Assembly: GCF_021502675.1 (NCBI RefSeq)
Contig: NZ_JAKFHA010000012.1
Coordinates: forward strand, 107,381-171,380
Reading direction: 5' to 3'
Source of the DNA: Yinghuangia soli
Lineage (GTDB): Bacteria; Actinomycetota; Actinomycetes; Streptomycetales; Streptomycetaceae
Length of the DNA: 64,000 nt
In this document: one piece after another, positions 1-7,749 of the stretch
Position numbering within the stretch: the stretch's first letter is position 1
Layout of the letters: every line of letters begins with the position of its first letter
Program-made: the position numbers and the translations under genes
The notes under the pieces: model-generated
Seen by the model: the letters and a program-made list of their open reading frames with translations, nothing else
Told to the model about the DNA's origin: nothing
Database searches by the model: none

Positions 1-151
1 CGTACGAGTTCAGCTTGAGCTCGTAGCCGGGCACCAGGCCGCCCTGCTCGTCCACGTCCAGCATCAGCCGCGCGACGCTGCCTTCGATCTCCAGGGACCA
101 GTGCCGGTACGTGTCGGGGTGGACGTCGAAGCGGACCGGTCCCGGGGGCAT
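1..151 (-). CDS. boxC: benzoyl-CoA-dihydrodiol lyase (BoxC-like), N-terminus only
   Basis: Only the first 50 codons are in the window; the gene runs off the left edge. The start is the ATG complementary to 149-151, preceded by a GAAAGG ribosome site. The peptide has VRFDVHPDTYRHWSLEIEG and, further on, GYELKLNSY, which match the conserved N-terminus of BoxC, the crotonase-fold enzyme that opens the ring of 2,3-epoxybenzoyl-CoA (or its dihydrodiol) in aerobic benzoate breakdown. The divergent PaaX-family gene next door fits repression of a CoA-linked aromatic pathway. The identification rests on a short stretch, so a related enoyl-CoA hydratase is possible. Confidence 0.7.
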   Translation of the reverse strand, partial: MPPGPVRFDVHPDTYRHWSLEIEGSVARLMLDVDEQGGLVPGYELKLNSY

Positions 152-214
152 GGCGTGCGCCTTTCGGCCGACGGTGCAGAACCTCGCTGGGCATCGGTTC
201 TACTCCATGATGTG

Positions 215-249
215 CTACATATCAACGCCTTGGCGTCACGTTGATGTAG
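215..249. promoter_or_regulatory. imperfect inverted repeat in the boxC/paaX divergent region
   Basis: Arms CTACATATCAACG (215-227) and CGTTGATGTAG (239-249) pair except for a two-base AT insertion in the left arm; an 11-base spacer separates them. The site lies midway between the two divergent starts. PaaX-family repressors bind such dyads and release them on binding an aryl-CoA, so this is a candidate operator for both genes. Which protein binds it is inference. Confidence 0.5.
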
Positions 250-319
250 AAGATCGCGGGACTGCGATACTCCGGGCAACGGCCGTACGAAGATCACCGA
301 ACGACCAGGGAAGGTGCCC

Positions 320-1186
320 ATGCCGCAGGCGAGCACGCCGGACGACCCCACCGCCGCGGCCGCGCCGCGCCGCCGGCCCGCCGGGGCCACCGGTGCCCGC
401 TCGCTGCTCATGTCGCTGCTCGGCGAGTACGTCCTGCCGCACGGCGGCACCGTCTGGACGGCGACCGTCCTGCGCGTCCTCGACGGCCTGGGCATCGAGG
501 AGAAGTCGGCCCGCCAAGCCCTGGCCCGCACCGCCGCGGACGGCTGGATCGCCGCCGAACGCCACGGCCGCCGCACCCGCTGGGCCCTCACCCCGCCGGG
601 CCGCCGCCTGCTCACCGAAGGCGCCGCGCGCATCTACGGCTTCGGCGAACCAGGCCCCGAATGGGACGGCAGATGGCTGGTCCTGATGGCCACCGTCCCC
701 GAGGCCCAGCGCAAGCTGCGCCACCAGCTCCGCACCCGCCTCACCTGGGCCGGCTTCGGCAGCCCGTCCCCCGGAGTGTGGATCAGCCCGCACCCGGAAC
801 GCGCTCCCGAAGCCGACACCATCCTGCGCGAACTCGGCCTGGCCGACGACGCGTTCTCCTTCCACGGCACCTTCGGCGGCACCGGCTCCGAACGCGCCAT
901 GGTCGACCGCGCCTGGGACCTCGCCGCAATCGACGCCGAGTACGCCGAGTTCGTCGACCGCTTCACCGAGCTGCGCCCCACCCCCGGGCTCCCCGTCGTG
1001 CTCGCCCAAGTCCGCCTCGTCCACGAATGGCGCCGCTTCCCCTTCCTGGACCCGCAGCTACCCGCCGCCCTACTTCCCGCCACCTGGACCGGCACCAAGG
1101 CCGCAGACCTCTACAACACCCGCCGCCAAACCTGGCAAACCACCGGCGAAACCGCCTGGCACCACCTGACCGCAGCCGCGGAGTGA
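320..1186 (+). CDS. PaaX-family transcriptional repressor
   Basis: 288 residues, usual for PaaX. An alanine/proline-rich N-terminal tail of about 25 residues is followed by a winged-helix region (SLLMSLLGEYVLPHGG, then GIEEKSARQALARTAADGWI), a middle PaaX domain starting near WDGRWLVLM, and a C-terminal domain with LVHEWRRFPFLDPQLP, a hallmark of the family. The ATG at 320 is preferred over the upstream GTG at 314 because AGGGAAGG (306-313) sits six bases before it. Family members sense phenylacetyl-CoA or related aryl-CoAs. The divergent boxC-like gene suggests it controls benzoyl-CoA degradation and itself through the dyad at 215-249. Confidence 0.85.
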   Translation: MPQASTPDDPTAAAAPRRRPAGATGARSLLMSLLGEYVLPHGGTVWTATVLRVLDGLGIEEKSARQALARTAADGWIAAERHGRRTRWALTPPGRRLLTEGAARIYGFGEPGPEWDGRWLVLMATVPEAQRKLRHQLRTRLTWAGFGSPSPGVWISPHPERAPEADTILRELGLADDAFSFHGTFGGTGSERAMVDRAWDLAAIDAEYAEFVDRFTELRPTPGLPVVLAQVRLVHEWRRFPFLDPQLPAALLPATWTGTKAADLYNTRRQTWQTTGETAWHHLTAAAE

Positions 1187-1226
1187 CGGCGTAACGTCTG
1201 TGGCCCGACCGCCAAAGGGGGAGCGC

Positions 1227-1775
1227 GTGTCCGAGAACTACTGGAACCCGGTGCCCACCGCACAGGAGATCGTCCGCGCATACGGTGTGGACCATCTGTG
1301 GTTCGGCGGCAAGTGGGCCGAGCGCAACTGGCGCAACGTGCCGGGGCCGTTCTACGGCGCAATGACCGACACTTGCTGGACCGGCCGGATGGACGCGCCC
1401 GACCATGTCGCGTACGACGACCGGGGCGGGGAGTTCGTCTATCGCCAGCCTCGCACGCCTGATGAAGTCCGCCTGATCGTGGCCGCGGCGGACGCCGACC
1501 CGGTTGCCGGGTATGGCTGGGACGGCGACGACCATTGGACCGTCCAATCCGTCCGCGATTGGTGGGCCGCCCGTGACCGGGTCCGCGCCTGGGCGGTGGA
1601 ATCGGCCCGCCACCGTACGGACTCCGGAAGCGCCGCTGCCGAGGATGCGGCCGACGGCCTCCACGACTACATCGCCTACATCGACGGCGACCTGGAGCGC
1701 GACCTCCGCCGCTACATGTTCTGGCTGGACCAGCGCCGGGCACCGCTGCCCGGCGAGCCGCTTCCCGAGCTGTGA
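1227..1775 (+). CDS. conserved hypothetical protein
   Basis: 182 residues, acidic and tryptophan-rich, with no signal peptide or membrane segment and no motif I recognise. The GTG at 1227 is chosen because AAAGGGGGAG (1214-1223) lies just before it; an in-frame GTG at 1200 lacks a ribosome site. The N-terminal part has YWNPVPTAQEIVRAYG and FGGKWAERNWRNVPGPFYG. The centre, near WDGDDHWTVQSVRDWW, and the C-terminus, DLRRYMFWLDQRR, look like a small soluble globular protein. It follows the PaaX gene by 40 bases on the same strand and converges on arcA. Function unknown. Confidence 0.7.
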   Translation: MSENYWNPVPTAQEIVRAYGVDHLWFGGKWAERNWRNVPGPFYGAMTDTCWTGRMDAPDHVAYDDRGGEFVYRQPRTPDEVRLIVAAADADPVAGYGWDGDDHWTVQSVRDWWAARDRVRAWAVESARHRTDSGSAAAEDAADGLHDYIAYIDGDLERDLRRYMFWLDQRRAPLPGEPLPEL

Positions 1776-1800
1776 CATCGCCGGCGCTGGGCAGCGCCCC

Positions 1801-3078
1801 TCAGTAGGCGACCGGGTCGCGGACGATGGGGCAGGTCATGCAGTGGCCGCCGCCTCGGCCGCGGCCCAGTTCTGCGCCGACGATGGTGATGACCTCGATG
1901 CCCGCCTTGCGCAGTGCCGTGTTGGTGGTGGTGTTGCGGTCGTAGGTGAAGACCACGCCGGGTTCGAGGGCCACCGCGTTGTTGCCGCTGTCCCATTGCT
2001 GGCGTTCGGAGGCGTACTCGTCGCCGCCGGTCTCGATGACCCGCAGTGCGGACAGCCCGAGGGCCTTGGCCACCACGTCGGTGAATGCGGTGCTGCCCTC
2101 GTCGATGACGTCCAGGCCTGCCGGGTTGTCGGCCGGGCGCAGGGAGAACGCGCGGACCGCGTCCATGATGCGCGGGTAGAGGGTGACGGTGTCGCGGTCC
2201 GCGAAGGTGAACACCGTGTCCAGGTGCATCGCGGCGCGGAGCTTCGGCATGCCGGCCACCACGACGTGTTCCGCGGCGCCCTGCGCGAACAGCGCGGCGG
2301 CGACCTGGGTGATCGCCTGGCGGGACGTGCGCTCGCTCATGCCCATCAGGACCACGCCGTTGCCCACCGGCATGATGTCGCCGCCCTCGAACGTGGCCTG
2401 GCCCCAGCTCTGTTCGGGATCGCCCCACCACACCGTGGAGTCGGCGTAGTCGGGGTGGAAGCGGTAGACGGCCTTCATCAGCAAGGTCTCGTCGTGCCGC
2501 GCGGGCCAGTACAGCGGGTTGAGGGTCAGGCCGCCGTAGAGCCAGCAGGTGGTGTCGCGGGTGTAGAGGGTGTTGGGCAGCGGCGGCATCAAGTACTCGC
2601 GGGCGCCGACCTGTTCGCGGGCGAGTGCGACGGCCGGCGGCCGGAAGTCGTCCGGCAGGTCGGCGGTGGCCAGGCCGCCGATCAGGTACTCGGCGAGCCG
2701 CCACGGTTCGAGGGTGTCCAGGAACGCATGCGTGCTGTCCACGAGGCCGACGCCGACCTGGTTCGCGGTGATCTTGCGTTCCAGCAGCCAGGCCTTGGCC
2801 TCCGGGATTGCCATGGTCTGCGCGAGGAGGTCGTGCAGTTCGACGACCTCGACGCCGCGCGTGGTCAGCTTGTTCACGAAGTCCGCGTGGTCGCGCTGGG
2901 CGTTCTCGACCCACATCACGTCGTCGAAGAGCAGTTCCTCGGCGTTGGTCGGCGTGAGCCGCCGATGGGCCAGGCCCGGTGCGCACACCAGGACCTTGCG
3001 GAGCCGCCCGACCTCGGAATGCACGCCGTGCCGCCGGGGCGCCGCTGCGCTGCCGTCCACGGCCTCGATGCTGGTCAT
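1801..3078 (-). CDS. arcA: arginine deiminase
   Basis: Hydrolyses L-arginine to citrulline and ammonia, the first step of the arginine deiminase pathway. 425 residues, slightly longer than the usual 400-410. Catalytic landmarks are visible: Asp174 in LYTRDT, the EGGD motif near 231-234, His285 in MHLDTVFTF, and the nucleophile Cys413 in [13 protein letters not shown] at the C-terminus. It lies 21 bases downstream of the antiporter gene on the same strand, so the two form an operon. No catabolic ornithine carbamoyltransferase or carbamate kinase is nearby, so only citrulline/ammonia production and exchange are encoded here. The start is the ATG before TSIEAVDGS. Confidence 0.93.
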   Translation of the reverse strand: MTSIEAVDGSAAAPRRHGVHSEVGRLRKVLVCAPGLAHRRLTPTNAEELLFDDVMWVENAQRDHADFVNKLTTRGVEVVELHDLLAQTMAIPEAKAWLLERKITANQVGVGLVDSTHAFLDTLEPWRLAEYLIGGLATADLPDDFRPPAVALAREQVGAREYLMPPLPNTLYTRDTTCWLYGGLTLNPLYWPARHDETLLMKAVYRFHPDYADSTVWWGDPEQSWGQATFEGGDIMPVGNGVVLMGMSERTSRQAITQVAAALFAQGAAEHVVVAGMPKLRAAMHLDTVFTFADRDTVTLYPRIMDAVRAFSLRPADNPAGLDVIDEGSTAFTDVVAKALGLSALRVIETGGDEYASERQQWDSGNNAVALEPGVVFTYDRNTTTNTALRKAGIEVITIVGAELGRGRGGGHCMTCPIVRDPVAY

Positions 3079-3099
3079 GCGCTGCCTTTCGGTACGACG

Positions 3100-4602
3100 T
3101 CAGATGCTTACGGCCCCGGTGGCCAGGGCCGCGACCCCGGCCACCGCGCCGGCCAGCGAGAACACGAACAGGCCGAGCTCGGCGCGCGAGAAGACCCGCC
3201 GGCCCTGCTCGCGCCGGGCCATCGCGAACAGCACGGTGGCCGGTGCGTAGATGATGAACGACACGAGGACGTACTTGAGTCCGGCGGCGTACAGCAGGAA
3301 CGCCGTGTACACGGTCGCCAGGACGGCGTACGTCAGGTCCCGGGACCGCCCGGATCTGCCGCCCGGCGCGTCCCGCGGCACCAGCAGCTTGACCGCGTAC
3401 GCCGCGGCCAGCAGGAACGGGATGAGACTGAGCGCGCTGGTCAGGTCCAGCGCGAAGTTGAACGCGTCGTCGGAGAAGAGCGTCGCGATCAGGACGACCT
3501 GGGTGAGCAGCGTCGTGGCGACCAGCGCGGGCACCGGTACGTCCTGGTCGGTGGACCGGCCCAGGAAGCGGGGCATGTCGTCGTCCTGCGCGGCGACGTA
3601 CAGGACCTCGGCGGCCATCAGCGTCCACGCGAGATAGGCGCCCAGGACCGACACGATCAGCCCGACGCTGATGAATACGCGCCCCCAGGTCCCGACTTCG
3701 TGCTCGAGGACGCCGGCCATGGACGGCTGGCGCAGTTCGGCGATCTCGCCCATCGGCATGATCCCGTACGACACGATCGTCACCGACGCGAACACCGAGA
3801 AGACGCTCAGGAAACCGAGCACGGTCGCCCGGCCCACGTCCTCGCGCCTGCGCGCGTGCCGCGAGTAGACGCTGGCGCCCTCGACGCCCAGGAAGACGAA
3901 GACGGTGGCCAGCATGGTGCCGCGCACCTGGTCGAACAGCGAGCCGGCGTAGTCCGCGCCGCCGAAGTTGTCGGCGAAGACCGACGGGTCGAGGTAGAAC
4001 AGCGCCAGCACGATGAAGAACAGGATCGGGACGATCTTCGCGACCGTCACGATCTTGTTGATCGCCGCGGCCTCCTTCACGCCGCGCCGGATCAGCAGGA
4101 AGAACGCCCACAGGCCGACTGACGACAAGGCCACCGCGAGCACGGTGTCGCCGTCGCCGAGTGCCGGGGCGAGCGCGCCGACCGTCGACATGATCAGCAC
4201 CCAGTACGTCACGTTTCCCACGCAGGCACTGGCCCAGTAGCCGAACGCCGAGAAGAAGCCCGGATATTCGCCGAAGCCGGCCTTCGCGTAGGCGTACACG
4301 CCGGCATCCAGGTCCGGGCGGCGCACCGCGAGCAGCTGGAACACGAAGGCGAGCATGAGCATGCCCGCCCCGGCCACCGCCCACGCGATCAGCGCCCCCG
4401 CGACACCGGTCTCCTGCGCGAACCGGCGCGGCAGCGAGAACACCCCGGCGCCCACCATCGACCCGACCACCATCGCGGTCAGCGCCGGCACGCCCAGCTT
4501 CACGGCCTTCCCGGCCGCTCCGGAAGATCCATCCGACCCGGAAGATCCGGCCGCCGCACCGACCGCGGCACCAGCCGGGCCCGAGTCCTCCGAGGACGTC
4601 AC
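3100..4602 (-). CDS. arcD: amino acid antiporter, APC family (arginine/ornithine exchange type)
   Basis: 500 residues with about 12 hydrophobic helices, typical of the basic amino acid/polyamine antiporter branch of the APC superfamily. The first helix has the family signature VVGSMVGAGVFSLP (substrate-contact glycines). The first 30 residues are a low-complexity Gly/Ser/Ala tail predicted to be cytoplasmic. It begins at a GTG at 4602 with only a weak ribosome site. It precedes arcA by 21 bases, so the likely role is exchange of external arginine for citrulline or ornithine. Substrate is inferred from context; other cationic amino acids are possible. Confidence 0.85.
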   Translation of the reverse strand: MTSSEDSGPAGAAVGAAAGSSGSDGSSGAAGKAVKLGVPALTAMVVGSMVGAGVFSLPRRFAQETGVAGALIAWAVAGAGMLMLAFVFQLLAVRRPDLDAGVYAYAKAGFGEYPGFFSAFGYWASACVGNVTYWVLIMSTVGALAPALGDGDTVLAVALSSVGLWAFFLLIRRGVKEAAAINKIVTVAKIVPILFFIVLALFYLDPSVFADNFGGADYAGSLFDQVRGTMLATVFVFLGVEGASVYSRHARRREDVGRATVLGFLSVFSVFASVTIVSYGIMPMGEIAELRQPSMAGVLEHEVGTWGRVFISVGLIVSVLGAYLAWTLMAAEVLYVAAQDDDMPRFLGRSTDQDVPVPALVATTLLTQVVLIATLFSDDAFNFALDLTSALSLIPFLLAAAYAVKLLVPRDAPGGRSGRSRDLTYAVLATVYTAFLLYAAGLKYVLVSFIIYAPATVLFAMARREQGRRVFSRAELGLFVFSLAGAVAGVAALATGAVSI

Positions 4603-4727
4603 AAGTGCACCGCCATTCCGGCTCGACAGGCGACCAGGGAATGATTTGCACCTTATGGCTGATCATGGTCTTCCGCCTGGCGAGTGCGGCGTCTCCCACA
4701 TGCCTCCCAGGCGCCCGCGCGCAGCGC

Positions 4728-4775
4728 GAAGCCCTCGCGGGCAGCGCCGGATTCGGCGCCGCCTACGAGGGCTTC
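4728..4775 (-). terminator. long hairpin downstream of the acyl-CoA dehydrogenase
   Basis: Outer arms GAAGCCCTCG (4728-4737) and CGAGGGCTTC (4766-4775) enclose a second stem GCGCCG/CGGCGC with loop GATT. There is no T run, as is common for actinomycete terminators. It lies just after the dehydrogenase stop, in the 197-base gap that must also hold the arcDA promoter. Confidence 0.6.
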
Positions 4776-4799
4776 AGGACCGGCTGACCAGCAGCTTCT

Positions 4800-5954
4800 C
4801 TACTTCGGCAGGTTGCGGGCCATGACGATGCGCTGGACCTGGTTGGTGCCTTCGTAGATCTGGGTGATCTTGGCGTCGCGCATCATGCGCTCGACCGGGT
4901 AGTCGCGCGTGTAGCCGTAGCCGCCGAGCAGCTGGATCGCGTCGATGGTGATCTCCATCGCGGCGTCCGACGCGTAGCACTTGGCGGCCGCACCGTAGAA
5001 GGTCAGGTCGGCGTCGCCGCGCTCGGACTTCGCCGCGGCCTGGTACGTCAGCGCGCGGGCGGCTTCCAGCTTCATGGCCATGTCGGCGAGCATGAACTGC
5101 ACGCCCTGGAAGTCCGCGATCGGCTTGCCGAACTGGCGGCGCTCCTGCACGTAGTTCTTGGCGTAGTCGAGCGCGCCCTGCGCGATGCCCAGCGCCTGCG
5201 CGGCGATGGTCACGCGGGTGTGGTCCAGGGTCGCCATCGCGGTCGCGAAGCCGGTGCCCTCCTCGCCGATCATGCGGTCCGCCGGGATGCGGACGTTGTC
5301 GAGGTACACCTCGCGCGTCGGGGAGCCCTTGATGCCGAGCTTCTTCTCCGGCGCGCCGAACGAGACGCCCTCGTCGGACTTCTCCACGACGAACGCCGAG
5401 ATGCCCTTCGAGCGCTTGTCCGGGTCGGTCACCGCCATCACGGTGTAGTACTCCGACACCCCGGCGTTGGTGATCCAGCGCTTGACGCCGTTCAGCACCC
5501 AGTAGTCGCCGTCGCGCACCGCGCGGGCCTTCATGCCGGCCGCGTCCGAGCCCGCCTCGGGCTCCGAGAGGCAGTACGAGAACATCGCCTCGCCGCGCGC
5601 GACCGGGGTCAGGTAGCGGCGCTTGAGGTCCTCCGACGCGGACAGCATCAGCGGCATCGTGCCGAGCTTGTTGACCGCGGGGATCAGCGACGAGGACGCG
5701 CAGACCCGGGCGACCTCCTCGATCACCAGCACGGTGGCCAGCGCGTCGGCGCCCGCGCCCTCGTACTCCTCGGGGATGTGCACGGCCTGCAGGTCGGCGG
5801 CCGACAGCGCGTCCAGCGCCTCCTGCGGGAAGCGGCCCTGCTCGTCCACCTCGGCCGCGAACGGCGCGATCTTCGCCTCCGCCAGCGCGCGCACGGTGTC
5901 GCGCAGCATCACGTGCTCGTCGCCGAGACGGAAGAGGTCAAAGTCCTTGTTCAC
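4800..5954 (-). CDS. acyl-CoA dehydrogenase (FadE25-like)
   Basis: 384 residues, the normal family length. It oxidises acyl-CoA to the 2,3-enoyl-CoA with FAD, passing electrons to electron-transfer flavoprotein. N-terminal helical domain, then YCLSEPEAGSDA (FAD/substrate strand motif) and WITNAG, and a C-terminal helical domain ending in IYEGTNQVQRIVMARNL, where the Glu near residue 368 is the expected catalytic base. The sequence is close to the conserved actinobacterial FadE25 group. The GTG at 5954 is chosen because CGGAG precedes it; an upstream in-frame ATG would add a proline-rich, non-conserved tail over repetitive DNA. Divergent from a TetR gene. Confidence 0.92.
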   Translation of the reverse strand: MNKDFDLFRLGDEHVMLRDTVRALAEAKIAPFAAEVDEQGRFPQEALDALSAADLQAVHIPEEYEGAGADALATVLVIEEVARVCASSSLIPAVNKLGTMPLMLSASEDLKRRYLTPVARGEAMFSYCLSEPEAGSDAAGMKARAVRDGDYWVLNGVKRWITNAGVSEYYTVMAVTDPDKRSKGISAFVVEKSDEGVSFGAPEKKLGIKGSPTREVYLDNVRIPADRMIGEEGTGFATAMATLDHTRVTIAAQALGIAQGALDYAKNYVQERRQFGKPIADFQGVQFMLADMAMKLEAARALTYQAAAKSERGDADLTFYGAAAKCYASDAAMEITIDAIQLLGGYGYTRDYPVERMMRDAKITQIYEGTNQVQRIVMARNLPK

Positions 5955-5981
5955 GAGCGGGCACTCCGATCGGGGCGGCGG

Positions 5982-6055
5982 GGGTACTGCAAGCGGGGGA
6001 ACTGCAGGCAGGCACGGCAAGCGGGTACGGCAAGCGGGTACTGCCAGGGGTACGG
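5982..6055. repeat. degenerate tandem repeats in the fadE/tetR gap
   Basis: Two perfect adjacent copies of CGGCAAGCGGGTA (6015-6027 and 6028-6040) lie within a longer degenerate array of GGTACTGCAAGCGG-like units. It falls in the 5' untranslated region of the dehydrogenase gene and lies outside the coding part if the GTG start at 5954 is right. Confidence 0.6.
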
Positions 6056-6069
6056 CGTTCCATCATTCG

Positions 6070-6109
6070 ATGGCACTCAGTACCCCAGACTATGCGCACC
6101 GAGTGCCAT
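6070..6109. promoter_or_regulatory. paired TetR-type operator between fadE and tetR
   Basis: ATGGCACTC (6070-6078) and GAGTGCCAT (6101-6109) form perfect 9-base arms 22 bases apart. Each arm begins its own near-palindrome (GGCACTCAGTACC, and on the other strand GGCACTCGGTGC), so this is probably two head-to-head operators, one per divergent promoter. The arms resemble half of the HrcA CIRCE element, but the spacing is wrong for CIRCE. Confidence 0.55.
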
Positions 6110-6138
6110 AGCCAAGCTCCGGTGCTAGGTTCCCGACC

Positions 6139-6846
6139 ATGACGACGGGACCGGCCAAGCCCCCGATACGCGACGCGCTCGTCGCCGCCGCCTTCCAGCT
6201 GTTCCCGGAACGCGGCTACGACCAGACCACCGTCGACGACATCGCCGCGCTCGCCGGGGTCGGCCGCCGCTCGTTCTTCCGGTACTTCCCGAGCAAAGAG
6301 GACGTCGTCTTCCCGGACCACGAGCGCTCGCTCGCCGACATGACCGCCTTCCTGGCGGCCGGCCCCGACGACGAGGACCCGGTCGAGCGCGTGTGCGAGG
6401 CGGCCCGCCTGGTACTCCGGCTCTACGCCGACGACCCCGTCTTCTCGGTGCAGCGCTACCGGCTCACCAAGCAGGTCCCCGGCCTGCGCACCTACGAGCT
6501 CTCGGTGGTCCGCCGCTACGAGAGCGCCCTGGCCCACTACCTGCGCGGCCGCTTCGCGGACCGCCCGGACAACGCGCTGCGCGCCGACGTCCTGGCGGCC
6601 TCCGTGGTCGCCGCGCACAACAACGCGCTGCGCGGCTGGCTGCGCTCGGACGGCGAGGGCGACGCGGCCGCAGCCGTCGACCACGCCCTCGATTTCGTGC
6701 GCCGCACGTGGAGCCCCGACACCGGCGACGGCTCCCCGGGCGCCGCGGCGACCGAGCCCGACGACGTCGTCGTGGTCATCGCCAAGCGCCGCACCCCGAT
6801 GTGGCGCGTGGTCCGCGACATCGAATCCGCCCTCGCGGACGACTGA
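6139..6846 (+). CDS. TetR-family regulator with acyl-CoA-like ligand domain
   Basis: 235 residues. The N-terminal helix-turn-helix (LFPERGYDQTTVDDIAALAG, followed by VGRRSFFRYFPSKEDVV) matches the TetR subgroup that includes MftR-type regulators with GRRTFFRYF; the C-terminal ligand domain is helical. The ATG at 6139 follows a short leader. It is transcribed divergently from the FadE25-like dehydrogenase with the operator pair between them, so it most likely represses the dehydrogenase and itself and senses an acyl-CoA or related lipid. The ligand is inference. Confidence 0.87.
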   Translation: MTTGPAKPPIRDALVAAAFQLFPERGYDQTTVDDIAALAGVGRRSFFRYFPSKEDVVFPDHERSLADMTAFLAAGPDDEDPVERVCEAARLVLRLYADDPVFSVQRYRLTKQVPGLRTYELSVVRRYESALAHYLRGRFADRPDNALRADVLAASVVAAHNNALRGWLRSDGEGDAAAAVDHALDFVRRTWSPDTGDGSPGAAATEPDDVVVVIAKRRTPMWRVVRDIESALADD

Positions 6847-7108
6847 CACCGGCGCGGCCCCGTGCCCGGGGGGGCTCGATCACGGGGCCCTGCGACGCCG
6901 CGCACCCCCTCGCCGACCCGGCTTCTCGCCGCCCGCGCGCCCGCTGCCCTCCCGCCCTCTGCCGCCCGCGGTCCCGGCCGGCGGCCCGCCGTCGCATCTC
7001 TCGCGTTGCGGGAGTGATCGGACGCTGTTCTAGTCGAGGTGGGATCCGTGATGGCGCGTATCCGCCGATATGCGCCGCACGGCGCGCACGGCTAGGAGCG
7101 TGGAAGCC

Positions 7109-7744
7109 ATGGAAACCGAGACCAATCCGAGCATCCAAGGCATGTGGGGCCAGCTCGCGCAGGCCGCCTGGCAGGCCGTTCTGCTGGCCGGCCTGGCCAC
7201 CCTCGCCCTCGGCTGCGTCATCCTGGCGTGGCCCGAACCCACCCTGATGGTGGTGGGCGTGCTGTTCGGCGTCTACCTGCTCATCACCGGTGTGGCCCAG
7301 CTGATCGCCGCCTTCGGGACGCACGCCGCCACCTCCATGCGGGTGATGGCGTTCATCAGCGGTGCGCTGTCCGTCCTGCTGGGCCTGTTCTGCTTCCGCG
7401 GCACCACCCAGTCGATCTTCCTGCTGGCCGTCTGGATCGGCATCGGCTGGCTGTTCCGCGGCATCACCGAGACCATGGCGGCCGTCTCCGACTCCGACAT
7501 GCCGAGCCGCGGCTGGCAGGTGTTCCTCGGCGTCATCACCGCGATCGGCGGCGTGGTTCTGATCGTGGCGCCGTTCGGCTCGATCAGCGTGCTGACGGTC
7601 TTCGCCGGCATCTGGCTGATCCTGGTGGGCCTCGTGGAGATCGTCACCGCGTTCCGCATCCGCGGGCACGCCAAGAAGATCAGCGAGGCCGAGGCCGAGT
7701 GGGCCGCCGACAACGCCGCCGCGCGGACCGTCATGGGGGAGTAG
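7109..7744 (+). CDS. HdeD/DUF308-family membrane protein
   Basis: 211 residues with six predicted transmembrane helices in three hairpins, the architecture of HdeD-like DUF308 proteins. Each hairpin carries Gly-rich helices such as LATLALGCVILAWP and VLFGVYLLITGVAQLIAAF. The ATG at 7109 has AGGAG 10 bases upstream; an in-frame GTG at 7100 is too close to that site. In enterobacteria HdeD is linked to acid resistance; the biochemical role is unknown. Only five bases separate it from the molybdopterin oxidoreductase, implying co-translation. E. coli YdeP, homologous to the next gene, is also tied to acid resistance, which makes the pairing suggestive. Confidence 0.85.
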   Translation: METETNPSIQGMWGQLAQAAWQAVLLAGLATLALGCVILAWPEPTLMVVGVLFGVYLLITGVAQLIAAFGTHAATSMRVMAFISGALSVLLGLFCFRGTTQSIFLLAVWIGIGWLFRGITETMAAVSDSDMPSRGWQVFLGVITAIGGVVLIVAPFGSISVLTVFAGIWLILVGLVEIVTAFRIRGHAKKISEAEAEWAADNAAARTVMGE

Positions 7745-7749
7745 CGACC

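Noticed and set aside
1504..4122. 872-codon open frame on the plus strand opposite arcA and arcD
   Set aside because: It is the mirror of strongly supported genes; composition is Arg/Gly/His-rich without motifs and no ribosome site. High GC leaves long antisense frames open.
6070..6109. CIRCE (HrcA) element
   Set aside because: CIRCE has 9-base spacing and TTAGCACTC arms; spacing here is 22 and no chaperone gene is adjacent.
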